59,097 nt of DNA from Mucilaginibacter sp. (GCA_028288285.1 JAQBNZ010000141.1:1-59097); one strand, 5' to 3'. Numbered from the stretch's first letter, positions 28,062 through 37,018 are shown. Notes: generated from the sequence alone by a model not told the origin. Made by a program: numbers and translations.

Positions 28062-28179
28062 ATTGTAAATTTTAATGTAAATTAACAGGAAACCTGTTCC
28101 CCGATAAATTCAAATTTCGGTGATAGCTTTTAAAGTTTATATCACAGGAATAACATAAAGAAAAAGAAATATGATAAGG

Positions 28180-28689
28180 CTAAATGCTACTCAGCTTTTT
28201 TTCATAACATAAAAATCTTAACCCCGGGCGGAAACTTAAACCTATTTCGCCGGCGTAAGCATAGCCCAATTTAGGAAAAAGCTTTTGTGTGGCCTGGTTG
28301 TGCGTATTGGTATCTATGCGAAGTATTTGTATGCCGAGGCTAATAGCTTCATGCTCGGCTTGCATTAAAAGCGCTTCGGCTATGCCCCTGCCCCTATAAT
28401 GCGGACTAACCGCCAGCCTGTGTGTAACTATTGCAGTTTCATTAATATCCCAACCTATTTCGGCATACTCAGCTTCCTGGTCTGTAGTTATCGCTGTTAC
28501 GCCTGATATGCTGCCTTCAATATCAGCTACCCAAAGCTGGCCAAGGCTAATATCACGCTCAAACACTTCTGGATTAGGGTATGTGTTATCCCATTGCAAA
28601 TTTCCACTGGCTATCATCACTGGAACTACATCTGCAATTATTTTCATTATTTGAGGGATATCATTAAAGGTAGCAAGACGGATAATCAT
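28180..28689 (-). CDS. GNAT-family N-acetyltransferase
   Basis: A 169-residue acetyltransferase. The acetyl-CoA loop is seen in SPHYRGRGIAEALLMQAE and the closing motif in NTHNQATQKLFPKLGY. Substrate unknown. Single gene. Confidence 0.9.
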   Translation of the reverse strand: MIIRLATFNDIPQIMKIIADVVPVMIASGNLQWDNTYPNPEVFERDISLGQLWVADIEGSISGVTAITTDQEAEYAEIGWDINETAIVTHRLAVSPHYRGRGIAEALLMQAEHEAISLGIQILRIDTNTHNQATQKLFPKLGYAYAGEIGLSFRPGLRFLCYEKKLSSI

Positions 28690-28738
28690 AATAGTTCAAA
28701 AGTAAAAAATCAAAAATCAAAAGCACCTGCACATCTAT

Positions 28739-29431
28739 TTAATGGTTATGTTTTTTATGAATATCCTTTACCAAACACAACTTCTTGATTTCATCAATAC
28801 GGATAGTGAACGGGGCATATTTTAAGCGGTTACCAATCATTTCGGTAGTATTATCAGAATGTGCTATCACTTCTTCGGGGTTATCGCTTGTAAGCAGGCG
28901 TTTATACATGCGGTAATCGCCCCATTCAATATAGTAAACCTCACCGGGTAAAATCTTTTTATCGTTAATAATCTTTAACGCCACCCAACAACCATTCTCT
29001 AAATACGGATACATGGAGTGCCCCCAAACAGGCAATGCAAAATCACATTCCTCAATGCCCGGAAAGTTCATTCGGCCCACTGGGCGGGCATCATTAATAT
29101 CATTATAAACCTCCACCCCAGATGCTGTGGCAATTATGTCATACATGGGTATTCCTTCCTCATTCCTGCTCAGTACAGTTTTATCTGTATTTTTCTTTCC
29201 ACCCAAATAATCACTGTATTTCTCCTTAAAAGTCTTTAATTTTTCAGGATCAATATTTTGTCTACTTTTTATTATTTCTGTAATACTGCTTGAAGAATTA
29301 AACCCCAGCGACTCGGCCAGTTCCGTATTGTTATTAAAAGCTTTTCCCCGTAACTGGTTATACAAAATTATAAACTCCAGAGTTTCAGGACGTATTGTTT
29401 TAATCTTATTGGGCTTTGAGTGGTCTTCCAT
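28739..29431 (-). CDS. CI-like phage repressor: HTH plus S24 peptidase domain
   Basis: A 230-residue protein. Residues ~12-75 form an XRE-type HTH (NNNTELAESLGFNSSSSITEIIK). Residues ~100-220 are an S24/LexA-like domain with catalytic Ser in GHSMYPYLENG and Lys in YRMYKRLL. The linker reads ATASGVEV; a canonical Ala-Gly cleavage site is not obvious, so self-cleavage is uncertain. It is divergent from two small genes across a palindromic operator, as in a phage switch. It could control the structural cluster beginning at 33.6 kb, but this is inference. Confidence 0.85.
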   Translation of the reverse strand: MEDHSKPNKIKTIRPETLEFIILYNQLRGKAFNNNTELAESLGFNSSSSITEIIKSRQNIDPEKLKTFKEKYSDYLGGKKNTDKTVLSRNEEGIPMYDIIATASGVEVYNDINDARPVGRMNFPGIEECDFALPVWGHSMYPYLENGCWVALKIINDKKILPGEVYYIEWGDYRMYKRLLTSDNPEEVIAHSDNTTEMIGNRLKYAPFTIRIDEIKKLCLVKDIHKKHNH

Positions 29432-29450
29432 AATAAAAATAATTATTTAC

Positions 29451-29486
29451 AGATATTTCTTTATTTTATTTAAAGAATATTCTTTA
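29451..29486. promoter_or_regulatory. Palindromic operators of the S24 repressor
   Basis: A perfect 16-bp palindrome TAAAGAATATTCTTTA (29471-29486) and a related site AGATATTTCTTTATT (29451-29465) lie between the repressor and the rightward genes. The palindrome overlaps the rightward -7 box, as expected for repression. Confidence 0.65.
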
Positions 29487-29492
29487 TATTTG
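29485..29492 (+). promoter_or_regulatory. Putative -7 box (TATATTTG), rightward promoter of the regulatory module
   Basis: TATATTTG matches TAnnTTTG, overlaps the repressor palindrome and lies upstream of a 16-codon reading frame at 29543-29593 and the genes at 29651 and 29950. The 16-codon frame (MIKEIKETTLKENTTD) may be a leader peptide or chance. Confidence 0.5.
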
Positions 29493-29650
29493 AATCGTCA
29501 ATATTTACTAAACTAACACAAATAATTTACATTCCAAATATCATGATTAAAGAAATTAAAGAAACTACTTTAAAAGAAAACACCACCGATTAACAATTCT
29601 GTTAACTACGTTACATAAAAATCATTACAATCTAAACTAATTATTGCCTC

Positions 29651-29833
29651 ATGTATATTGCTTACAGCGCACTGCGCACTACAACCAAAAACGGTACATC
29701 ACAAATAAAAAACAAACAACTACAGCACCGCTTAGCAGCCTATCAGGCAACCTGCCAAAAGTACAGTAAGGAAATAGCCGCCATACAGAAATATCTGCCG
29801 GGATGGATGCCCATGTTTGAAGCTAAAGGTTAA
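29651..29833 (+). CDS. Small phage-type protein, function unknown
   Basis: A 60-residue basic, glutamine-rich, helical protein (KNKQLQHRLAAYQATCQKY). Not recognised. Its place directly right of the repressor operator is that of an early phage gene. Coding status rests on position and on the open frame ending 3 nt before the next frame. Confidence 0.5.
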   Translation: MYIAYSALRTTTKNGTSQIKNKQLQHRLAAYQATCQKYSKEIAAIQKYLPGWMPMFEAKG

Positions 29834-29949
29834 AGTTGGATGGTAAAAGCATAAATAGTTATTCAACAGCCTTAATGCTAATTCCCAACGCACTTTCCTA
29901 TCAAAAATATTACTCACAACAGACAACACTCAACACAAACCAGATTAAA

Positions 29950-30363
29950 ATGAAACTAACACAAAAACTAAAAGACGAACTATGGTGGATGATCATATCT
30001 GTAGATTATGATTACAGTCGCATTAGTATTGCCGATCATGAACTGAACGATGATACCCTTACTTTATGGCTGGAGGATAAACACGATTTTAAAAACTCGC
30101 TTGATGAATGCTTGCAACTGGATATGTCAGTTAAACAGTTTGCAAAGGTAATTAAGGCCGAAAACCTAAATAGTTATGAGGGCACTAAAATGCATCCGAA
30201 CAAACAGTTTTTATATAAAACCCGCATACAAATAAATGAAGCCATTAAATGGTATAGGGAAGATGCCGCGTTAATTGAACAACAGTGGGCCCGTGAAGCG
30301 TTATTAAGAACAGTGCTCACTTATTTGGTAGAAACCGAAGCAGTTGGCGAAAAAGAATGGTAA
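29950..30363 (+). CDS. Phage-type protein of unknown function
   Basis: A 137-residue acidic soluble protein starting MKLTQKLKDELWWMIISVD; a longer frame back to a TTG at 29836 exists, but the ATG at 29950 has the more protein-like N-terminus. No domain recognised. It follows the 60-residue gene on the rightward transcript of the repressor module. Confidence 0.6.
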   Translation: MKLTQKLKDELWWMIISVDYDYSRISIADHELNDDTLTLWLEDKHDFKNSLDECLQLDMSVKQFAKVIKAENLNSYEGTKMHPNKQFLYKTRIQINEAIKWYREDAALIEQQWAREALLRTVLTYLVETEAVGEKEW

Positions 30364-30443
30364 CGATGAAAAGTAAAAGGTTAAAATCTCAAGAGGCGAC
30401 ATGCAGTACATAGCACAGAATTACTTTTTTTTAGATTTAAAAT

Positions 30444-30457
30444 ATGCCATTAAGCAT
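30444..30457. promoter_or_regulatory. ATGCC-ATTAA-GCAT palindrome (shared motif, site 1)
   Basis: TATGC/GCATA inverted repeat downstream of the regulatory module, 4 nt after TAGATTTA, which is one base from a -7 box. Related palindromes occur at 33610, 42706 and 46886. Confidence 0.4.
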
Positions 30458-30494
30458 ATATAACATAATATCACTATATTACCTTTATGAAAGC

Positions 30495-30827
30495 TTATTT
30501 GGTTTTGACTAATTGCTCCTTTTCAACCTGCACCAATTCTTCCACCTCGCTTATTGCTTCAGCCGGCGAGGCACTATAGTTAAGCTTGCGGAAGCGCCAT
30601 ATGGCAAAAGCAGGCTCCTGGAAACGGTTAATAAGTTTAAAGAATTTTGGAAAGTTGTGTACCTCATCAAGCAGTACGCCGGTTACTATGCCATTATTAT
30701 CCAGTATTTCGCGTATGGTGTATTCTTTATCCTTAGTGATCCATATCTCAAAATCACGACGGATCTCCTCGTTCTTTTCAGGATCTATTTTATCATTAAT
30801 GCAAATTACTTTATCACCTGGTCTCAT
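30495..30827 (-). CDS. Conserved hypothetical protein
   Basis: A 110-residue soluble protein beginning MRPGDKVICINDKIDPEK, suggesting a small beta-barrel (SH3/KOW-like) N-terminal half, and ending in a Glu/Val-rich helix. Not recognised further. It looks host-like rather than phage-like and is divergent in orientation from the phage cluster. Confidence 0.65.
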   Translation of the reverse strand: MRPGDKVICINDKIDPEKNEEIRRDFEIWITKDKEYTIREILDNNGIVTGVLLDEVHNFPKFFKLINRFQEPAFAIWRFRKLNYSASPAEAISEVEELVQVEKEQLVKTK

Positions 30828-30888
30828 AATAATTCAAAAATAATAATTCAAAATTTAATTTTCAGCACATGCAAATTCACCGCATAAA

Positions 30889-30913
30889 AAAAGCCGGACT
30901 AATGCCGGCTTTT
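30889..30913 (-). terminator. Intrinsic terminator of the RRM gene
   Basis: Arms AAAAGCCGG / CCGGCTTTT with a 7-nt loop; on the minus strand the stem is followed by a TTTTTTT run. Lies just beyond the RRM gene stop. Confidence 0.85.
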
Positions 30914-30934
30914 AAAAAGAATATTATGGGGTTA

Positions 30935-31228
30935 TTAATTACGACTAAAACCTCTGTTGCTACCGCCACCGTTGTTAAACCCGGGACCTTTATCTTCAGC
31001 AACATTTACTGTAATGCGTTTGCCGTAATAGCTTTGCCCGTTCATGCATCTTATCGCTTCTTTAGCTTCTGCGTCGTTCACCATTTCAACAAATCCAAAA
31101 CCCCTGCTCTCTTTTGTTTCACGGTCTTTAACTATCCTGAGCGACTTAACAGGCCCAAAATCACCAAAAACCGCATTTAGTTCGGCCTCACTTACTTCAA
31201 GTGGAAGGCCTCCAATAAATACTTTCAT
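30935..31228 (-). CDS. RNA-binding protein with a single RRM
   Basis: A 97-residue RRM protein. RNP2 (VFIGGL) and RNP1 (RGFGFVEM) are intact and the tail is Gly/Asn/Arg-rich (GGGSNRGFSRN). Such proteins are common in Bacteroidota and cyanobacteria and are often cold- or stress-regulated. It has an unusually good Shine-Dalgarno (AAAGGAG at 31233-31239, 4 nt before the ATG) for this phylum. Confidence 0.92.
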   Translation of the reverse strand: MKVFIGGLPLEVSEAELNAVFGDFGPVKSLRIVKDRETKESRGFGFVEMVNDAEAKEAIRCMNGQSYYGKRITVNVAEDKGPGFNNGGGSNRGFSRN

Positions 31229-31390
31229 TAATCTCCTTTGTTTTTGCGTAAAGGTACGAAAAATAGGCGATTTTCAGTAGGTTTGGCCGTAAAATGGTGA
31301 GCTGTAATGTGTTTTTTACAATAAGGTGTCAATATAAAAATCAATCAATTTAAAACCTTGTCTAAATACAAAACAAAGCAACAATGGAAT

Positions 31391-31978
31391 TTATTTTTTG
31401 ATCTTAAGGTTAAAATTTCCTTCAACGCGGTAAAGAGGAGAACCCTCTTTATCATCCTTGGCTAAAAATGTAAAGAAAGAGCCTTTAGCCAATACGGTGT
31501 CCTGCCTGTATTCAAGCAGTTGAACTTTCCCGGCGTCGCCAGGCTCGGTAAAACGCGTAAGACTGTATTGTTGATTATGCATAACATCAGGTCTTAATAT
31601 TAGTTGACTGCCTTCAATAGCACGTGAAACATCAGTACCTGCCATTCCTTTGGAGCTTAAGCCAAAGCTCATAGTATGAGCCTTATTTATAGCAGTTATA
31701 CCAAAATACTGGTCATTGTCAACGCTCATGTTTACAAAAGCTATAGAATCTTGCAAGGCATCAAATGTGTAAACAGAATCTTGAATTTTAAGGGTAAGCG
31801 TACCGGCAGCAGCAAGGTAATTTCCCGGTGATGATTTTGCTATAGCGCTGTCTGCTTTCATAGCGGCCTGCTGTTGTGCTATCTCTTTATCACTCGAATC
31901 TTTCTGACATGACACCGCCATACCCGATAAGAGTAAAATAAAGCAAATACACCAGTTAGTAATCCGTTTTGAATGCAT
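31391..31978 (-). CDS. Hypothetical lipoprotein
   Basis: A 195-residue protein with a lipoprotein signal (hydrophobic core then GMAVSC, lipidated Cys ~24). The mature part is beta-rich and resembles small Bacteroidota lipoproteins of unknown function. Located between the RRM gene and a BamA-like barrel gene. Confidence 0.75.
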   Translation of the reverse strand: MHSKRITNWCICFILLLSGMAVSCQKDSSDKEIAQQQAAMKADSAIAKSSPGNYLAAAGTLTLKIQDSVYTFDALQDSIAFVNMSVDNDQYFGITAINKAHTMSFGLSSKGMAGTDVSRAIEGSQLILRPDVMHNQQYSLTRFTEPGDAGKVQLLEYRQDTVLAKGSFFTFLAKDDKEGSPLYRVEGNFNLKIKK

Positions 31979-32177
31979 AGATTAATAGTGCTATAAAATT
32001 AACAAAAAAATACCTTGATTAACAACCCGCCGAACCCCTTAGTGTAAATTTAACAACTTTTAACTTATATTATAACGAGTTAGCAATTAAAAAGGTTTCC
32101 TACAATTCAATAATTTTAATAAAATTATGCTGGCAAAGAAGTTATTCAAAAGGAACACAATATTATTTTAGATTTCT

Positions 32178-33431
32178 CTAAAAAATTTCCCCTACTGTTA
32201 CAAAAATTCCTTTTGAACCTTGATTACCAAATCCATAATCAATGGCAATGTTGGTTTTTGATACCTTATTCAATTTTATACGTAGCCCAGCGCCATACCC
32301 TGGCTGCACAGCCTGTAATGAAGTGCCCGGCGTACCCGAAAATGATTCGGCATTAATGAAAGCTACACCGCCTAATAAACCGTTTTTGGTGATCTTGTAT
32401 CTATACTCACTTTCAAGGTAAACCATTTGTGCACCCCTGAACCGGCCCTGAATATACCCTCGGCCTGTTCCATTGTATTGATCCCAGGTATTGGCCGGCA
32501 AATCAAGATATAGTGGCTTACCGCTAAGTACCAACCAATTATAACTCCAAAAAGCAATAACATTATCAGAACTGGCCGGCAACCGGTAGTATTTGCGAAC
32601 ATCAACAACAAGTGATTTCCATGATGATGTGCTACCCAAAAACTTTTTATTATCACGAAATAAAATGGCTGTATAAAAACCTTTTGTAGGGTTAAGCGAA
32701 TTATCACGCATATCAAACAGCACGTTTAGCGTTATACCTGATGATGTGCTGCTGCTTTGCGCTCCGTATAAAGCATAATCAGAAATACTGCCATCGGGGT
32801 TGCCCTTTTCGGTAATGTCAAAATGCTTGTCATATATAAACCCTATTCCCGCATAAAAATTGCCGGTGATCTGCTTTAATACAGTTTCATAAAACCTGAA
32901 CAAGGTGTAATCCATAGGGTTCTCATTCTTAACTGATGAATTGCTGCCCAGGCCAAACGTACTTTGCGGATATTCATAGAATTTAAAATCGCCAATAAAA
33001 TTGTAGTTGTCATCTGCCGTCCAGATATTGGATTGTATGGGAATAATGATCTGTTTACGTTGGGTATAAGCTGAATTAGATGAAATAGTTGATATGCGCG
33101 ACCCAGGAGCGATCCGAAAGGCTATATTACCTGATAATGTAACGGCCAATTTGGTTTGCAGAGTATAACCAATTGCCGGCAGGACAGAAAATACAGGTTT
33201 AGTGCCTATAACAGTTGCCTTATTTTCTGTGGCCTTATGTTTATTGAATACGGAACTGATAACATCATACAAATCTTTTTGACGTAGTGTATCTTCGCTT
33301 AAAGCAACCAAAGTATCATTTAACCGGCGTTGGGTAAGTGGAATGTTCGATTTTCTATCCTGCGCATGCAATAAACATGGGATAATAAGCATCCCAAAAA
33401 GCAATAGGAATATTGCAGAATATTTTATCAT
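32178..33431 (-). CDS. BamA/TamA-type outer-membrane barrel without POTRA domains
   Basis: A 417-residue protein with signal peptide (FLLLFGMLIIPCLLHAQ), a short periplasmic region and an Omp85-like surface-antigen (D15) barrel; GAGLRIKLNKVSKTNIAIDYGFG lies near the C-terminus. POTRA domains are not visible, as in many Bacteroidota stand-alone barrels. Function unknown. Confidence 0.8.
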   Translation of the reverse strand: MIKYSAIFLLLFGMLIIPCLLHAQDRKSNIPLTQRRLNDTLVALSEDTLRQKDLYDVISSVFNKHKATENKATVIGTKPVFSVLPAIGYTLQTKLAVTLSGNIAFRIAPGSRISTISSNSAYTQRKQIIIPIQSNIWTADDNYNFIGDFKFYEYPQSTFGLGSNSSVKNENPMDYTLFRFYETVLKQITGNFYAGIGFIYDKHFDITEKGNPDGSISDYALYGAQSSSTSSGITLNVLFDMRDNSLNPTKGFYTAILFRDNKKFLGSTSSWKSLVVDVRKYYRLPASSDNVIAFWSYNWLVLSGKPLYLDLPANTWDQYNGTGRGYIQGRFRGAQMVYLESEYRYKITKNGLLGGVAFINAESFSGTPGTSLQAVQPGYGAGLRIKLNKVSKTNIAIDYGFGNQGSKGIFVTVGEIF

Positions 33432-33591
33432 TATAATTATTAATAAGGGTTTGTAAATATATATTTTTTGTAATAGCTACACCTTTCATAAACCATATGT
33501 GTTATGCAGCCTGGAATAAATTAAAAAAAGCAGACTACTTCATTTTTAAAAAAAAATTCTAATATTATTAGCAAATTCAATTTTATTTTCG

Positions 33592-33599
33592 TACTTTTG
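33592..33599 (+). promoter_or_regulatory. Putative -7 box (TACTTTTG) of the phage structural operon
   Basis: TACTTTTG matches TAnnTTTG and lies 48 nt before terS. The palindrome at 33610-33623 would lie at or just beyond the transcription start, a position suited to a repressor. Confidence 0.55.
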
Positions 33600-33609
33600 A
33601 ATATGTTTT

Positions 33610-33623
33610 ATGCCATTCGGCAT
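33610..33623. promoter_or_regulatory. ATGCC-ATTC-GGCAT palindrome upstream of the terminase (shared motif, site 2)
   Basis: Perfect 5-bp arms around ATTC, 11 nt after the -7 box and 24 nt before the terS start. Twelve of 14 bases match site 1 at 30444. Confidence 0.5.
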
Positions 33624-33646
33624 TTATATCATATAAACCATCTTTC

Positions 33647-34105
33647 ATGCATTATATATATGACCCAAAGGAATTTGCGGCGAGAATAGATGCGTATTTT
33701 CACTATATAAAAGGTGAATATCACATTGAAAAAGCACCGTCAACTTCCAGCAAAAAAGAAACCGGATTAACCGAAAAGATCATCTGGGACCGTTTGCCCG
33801 AACCTGTGTTACTAACAGGGTTAGCCCTTTTTCTTGGCTTTAGCAGCAAACAGGAACTTGAAGAATATGAACGCCGGGGAAAACATAAACTACAACTCAG
33901 AAGAGCAAGGTTAAGGGTTGAGTCCGAATACGAAAAACGCCTGCACCAGCAATCGCCTACCGGTGCCATATTTGCACTAAAAAGCATGGGATGGACAGAC
34001 AAGGCCGACAGCGCTCTACATGAGGCTATGCCAAAAAGTTTGCGTATTGAAATAGTTGAAGGGGGTCCGCAAGTTGCAGGTAATGAAAAGGATGTAGCAA
34101 TATAA
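33647..34105 (+). CDS. terS: Phage terminase small subunit
   Basis: A 152-residue protein with the build of small terminases of Bacteroidota phages: an HTH-like segment (LTGLALFLGFSSKQELEEYE), a basic helix (RRARLRVESEYEKRL) and the closing GAIFALKSMGWTDKAD. It recognises phage DNA and delivers it to the large subunit. Directly upstream of terL. Confidence 0.85.
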   Translation: MHYIYDPKEFAARIDAYFHYIKGEYHIEKAPSTSSKKETGLTEKIIWDRLPEPVLLTGLALFLGFSSKQELEEYERRGKHKLQLRRARLRVESEYEKRLHQQSPTGAIFALKSMGWTDKADSALHEAMPKSLRIEIVEGGPQVAGNEKDVAI

Positions 34106-34151
34106 ATTGGCATTTGTTTATTATTTAAAGCCTTATCAGAATCTTCATACC

Positions 34152-35369
34152 ATGAACACTACAGCATTATTTAAGCACAATTACAATTCGACCGCGCATG
34201 TAGTAGTTAACCAGGGCGGCACAAGCTCCGGAAAAACATATGCTATTGAGCAAGTATTATTTACTCTTGCAGTAAAAGAAAAGCTCATCATCACCATTGT
34301 AGGTCAGGATATACCAAATTTAAAATCGGGCGCTATGCGCGATGCAGCAGCTATCCATACCAGTTCAAAAGCATTACAGCGGGTTATTAAAAGCTTTAAC
34401 AAAACCGACCGCATATATGAGTTCGTGAACGGTAGCGTTATTGAATTTAAGTCGTATGCAAATGCCCAGGATGCGAAGTCGGGAAAGAGGGATTACCTTT
34501 TTGTGAATGAGGCTAACGGTATTGAATGGGATGTATATACGGAGCTTGCCCTGCGTACACGTAAACGTATATTTATTGATTATAACCCAAATAGCGGCTT
34601 TTGGGTGCATGAAAAATTATTAGGGAGGCCTGGGGTAGAGATTTTTATCACAGATCATCGGCACAATCCTTTCCTTGAAGATACTGTACGGTATAAAATT
34701 GAATCACTTAAAAACGAAGATGAGGAATTATGGAAAGTATATGCGCGTGGCCTCACCGGCCGCATTACAGGACTTGTATTTAGCAACTGGCACATCTGCG
34801 AGGTAATTCCTGCTGATGCCAAATTATTAGCCGCAGGGCTCGACTTTGGTTTTACAAACGACGAAACAGGCTGTATTTTAGTTTACAAACAAAGCGGAGA
34901 GTTATGGGTAGATGAAGTGCTTTACGAAACCGGATTAACCAATGCGGACATCTCCAAAAAGTTATCTGCCGCAGGCGTAAAAAAATCGATCCAGATTATT
35001 GCCGACAGCGCCGAACCTAAATCGATAGAAGAACTGAAACGGTTGGGTTGGCAGGTTACCGGTGCTAAAAAAGGTGCAGATAGTGTAAACCACTCTATAG
35101 ATATACTTAAACGCTACAAAATAAACGTTACCCGCAGCAGTGTAAACCTGCGCAAAGAACTGGGAAAATATAAATGGAAAACTGATAAAAGCGGCAACAC
35201 CATTAATCAGCCAATTGATGCCTGTAACCACCTGATAGACCCGCTACGCTATGTAGCGTTAAATAAGTTAAAGGTATACTCAGTTAAACAAAATAACAGC
35301 AAGCTGCCCTATACCCAACCTCAACCTACCGGTCGGGGAGTTTTTGAAGAGTTTGTCGGTTTATCATAA
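34152..35369 (+). CDS. terL: Phage terminase large subunit (PBSX/Terminase_3 type)
   Basis: A 405-residue packaging ATPase-nuclease. Walker A GGTSSGKT (22-29), Walker B with FVNEAN, and an RNase-H-fold nuclease with aspartates in LDFGFTND, IADSAEP and NHLIDPLRY; all look intact. The frame is open from a TTG at 34107, but the ATG at 34152 matches the family N-terminus. An intact nuclease implies active packaging, by headful cutting if it behaves like PBSX-type enzymes. Confidence 0.93.
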   Translation: MNTTALFKHNYNSTAHVVVNQGGTSSGKTYAIEQVLFTLAVKEKLIITIVGQDIPNLKSGAMRDAAAIHTSSKALQRVIKSFNKTDRIYEFVNGSVIEFKSYANAQDAKSGKRDYLFVNEANGIEWDVYTELALRTRKRIFIDYNPNSGFWVHEKLLGRPGVEIFITDHRHNPFLEDTVRYKIESLKNEDEELWKVYARGLTGRITGLVFSNWHICEVIPADAKLLAAGLDFGFTNDETGCILVYKQSGELWVDEVLYETGLTNADISKKLSAAGVKKSIQIIADSAEPKSIEELKRLGWQVTGAKKGADSVNHSIDILKRYKINVTRSSVNLRKELGKYKWKTDKSGNTINQPIDACNHLIDPLRYVALNKLKVYSVKQNNSKLPYTQPQPTGRGVFEEFVGLS

Positions 35370-35448
35370 CATTTAAGAAAAATACAATCCCTGTTACCAC
35401 AAAATCAATTAAAAGCCCCCATTCAGGGCGGGCCACGCTTTAAACTTT

Positions 35449-36290
35449 ATGATAGAAAAAACACTCAAAACCACCCATGGTAAACTACGGGTAAAGATTC
35501 CCTCGCAGCTTAATGAAGTTACATTAGGGCAAATGATAGCCTTGCAGGAAAACAAAGATCTGGGCGACCTGGATGCGATAAGTATATTATCAGAAGTACC
35601 CGTAACAGAACTGCAATCCGTTAGTGATGCTAATGACTTTATGCAATTTGCAGATGCGGTGCTTTCACTCTCACACCAGATCAAGCACTTGTATAACAGC
35701 GATGATATACCTAAAACTATTACGGTAGCGGTTGATAAAAAGCCCATTACTATAAATGTGATCCGCAATCTGTCAGTTGAGCCGGCAGGTGCCTTTATGG
35801 CTGCCCGCGATATTATTGCCGATGAAATAGCCGAACACGTTAAGCAATACGGCGAAGAAAACTGGAAGGACTATTTTAACCCCTCGCTTACTGCCTGTTG
35901 CAGGGTGTTGGCCTATTACTTTTATTGCCGTGTAACAGGCAAACCCTATGACGAATATGCTGCCGCTACTTTTACCGAAACCATAAAACAATTAAGGGTA
36001 ACGGAGGCGCTGCCTATAGCCAAACATTTTTTTATGAGCTATCCAAACTTATCGAAACCGAGAACAAGTTACTGGCATCGGTTGCTACAGCTTTGGAAAA
36101 ACGTGCGGGCATACAATCCTTTGAAAAGTTCAGGTACATTAACACCGTAAACTCACTTGCCGGAGGCGATATCACCAAATGGCAACTCATACTGGCCATG
36201 CCTTACGAGCGAATTCTCACCAAGCTCCTCCTCAATAAAACCGAAGCAGAGTACCAGAAAAGATATGCAGAAATGATACAGGGAGCTTAG
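35449..36290 (+). CDS. Tail assembly chaperone, two-frame gene with -1 frameshift (gpG/gpGT-like)
   Basis: The zero-frame product is 233 residues (stop at 36150). Slippage by -1 at the seven-T run 36027-36033 keeps 195 residues and adds 85 from the -1 frame (FFYELSKLIETENKLL... to stop at 36290), giving 280. The extended frame is protein-like (helical, KWQLILAMPYERIL), whereas the zero-frame tail after the slip is not. This is the gpG/gpGT architecture of siphophage tail chaperones, which guide tape-measure assembly. The N-terminal part was not recognised by sequence alone. Unusually it lies several genes before the tape measure. Confidence 0.7.
36027..36033 (+). other. Slippery heptamer T TTT TTT for programmed -1 frameshifting
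   Basis: Zero-frame codons are CAT TTT TTT ATG; both Phe tRNAs can re-pair after a -1 slip and the next codon becomes TAT. The -1 frame is then open for 85 codons. No downstream pseudoknot was established by eye. Confidence 0.65.
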
Positions 36291-36349
36291 CAACAGACTG
36301 CCGTGACCAGAATCAATAATTCAATAATTCACAAACTCACTAATTAACT

Positions 36350-36790
36350 ATGCGCAACCAAATAGAAGCCATAACACAAACATTAAGCACCGCTCCTACC
36401 TTTTTGTATGGCACCGAAAAAGAATTGAATACACTGGCAGATGATGTCACTTTTCCGTGTGCAATGCTATACCCTATGCAGCCCATTGTGGTATCACCGC
36501 AGGTAAATGGTTCTGTTAATAATGTATTTACTCTGTACATGGAATTTTTATTCAAGACAGAATTTGGACAATACACCGCCCAAAATGAAACTTATATACA
36601 GCAGGCTTTACATATAGCTAATGAGTTTATGGTAAAGGCAGCCAAACACCGTGATGGGCAGGGCCGCTACTTCCGCATAAAGGCTGGCGAAAAAGCCAAA
36701 TGCCTGCCGGTGTACAATAAGTTTGATGTAAATACTACCGGCGTAGGCTTAACAGTTACATTAAACACCATGTATTATGAGGCATTTTAG
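36350..36790 (+). CDS. Phage protein, possibly tail terminator or completion protein
   Basis: A 146-residue protein without signal peptide. Mixed alpha/beta with a C-terminal strand region (TTGVGLTVTLNTMYYEAF). Size and place between the chaperone and large tail proteins fit a tail terminator (gpU-like), but this is inference from position. Confidence 0.55.
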   Translation: MRNQIEAITQTLSTAPTFLYGTEKELNTLADDVTFPCAMLYPMQPIVVSPQVNGSVNNVFTLYMEFLFKTEFGQYTAQNETYIQQALHIANEFMVKAAKHRDGQGRYFRIKAGEKAKCLPVYNKFDVNTTGVGLTVTLNTMYYEAF

Positions 36791-36814
36791 AGTGGTAAAC
36801 TCCCTCCTCGGATT

Positions 36815-37000
36815 GTCATGGGAAGCATAGCGAAGCATCTGCTTGCCACTATGCATTCTCACCAACAGATCTTTCATTCCTACCCCTGACAAATTTGAAA
36901 TTTGGGTCAGGATGACCCTATCATATGTCATTTATCATCCAGATTCCTTTCAGAGTTTATTCATTAGGATGACAAATATCTTTCTTTAACCTACAATCAA
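36815..37000 (+). repeat. Host-type interspersed repeat within the phage cluster
   Basis: The 228-nt gap holds TGTCATGGGAAGCATAGCGAAGCATCT and a TCATTCCTACCCCTGACAAATTTGAAATTTGGGTCAGGATGACC hairpin-like stretch. These are cores of two well-known Bacteroidota extragenic repeat families. No gene is seen here. Confidence 0.6.
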
Positions 37001-37018
37001 AATCAATCAACATAAAAA

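Noticed and set aside
28690..28738. Left attachment site matching the tRNA-Leu 3' end
   Set aside because: Compared by eye with the tRNA 3' sequence; no run of matching bases was found here or near 30.4 and 33.5 kb.
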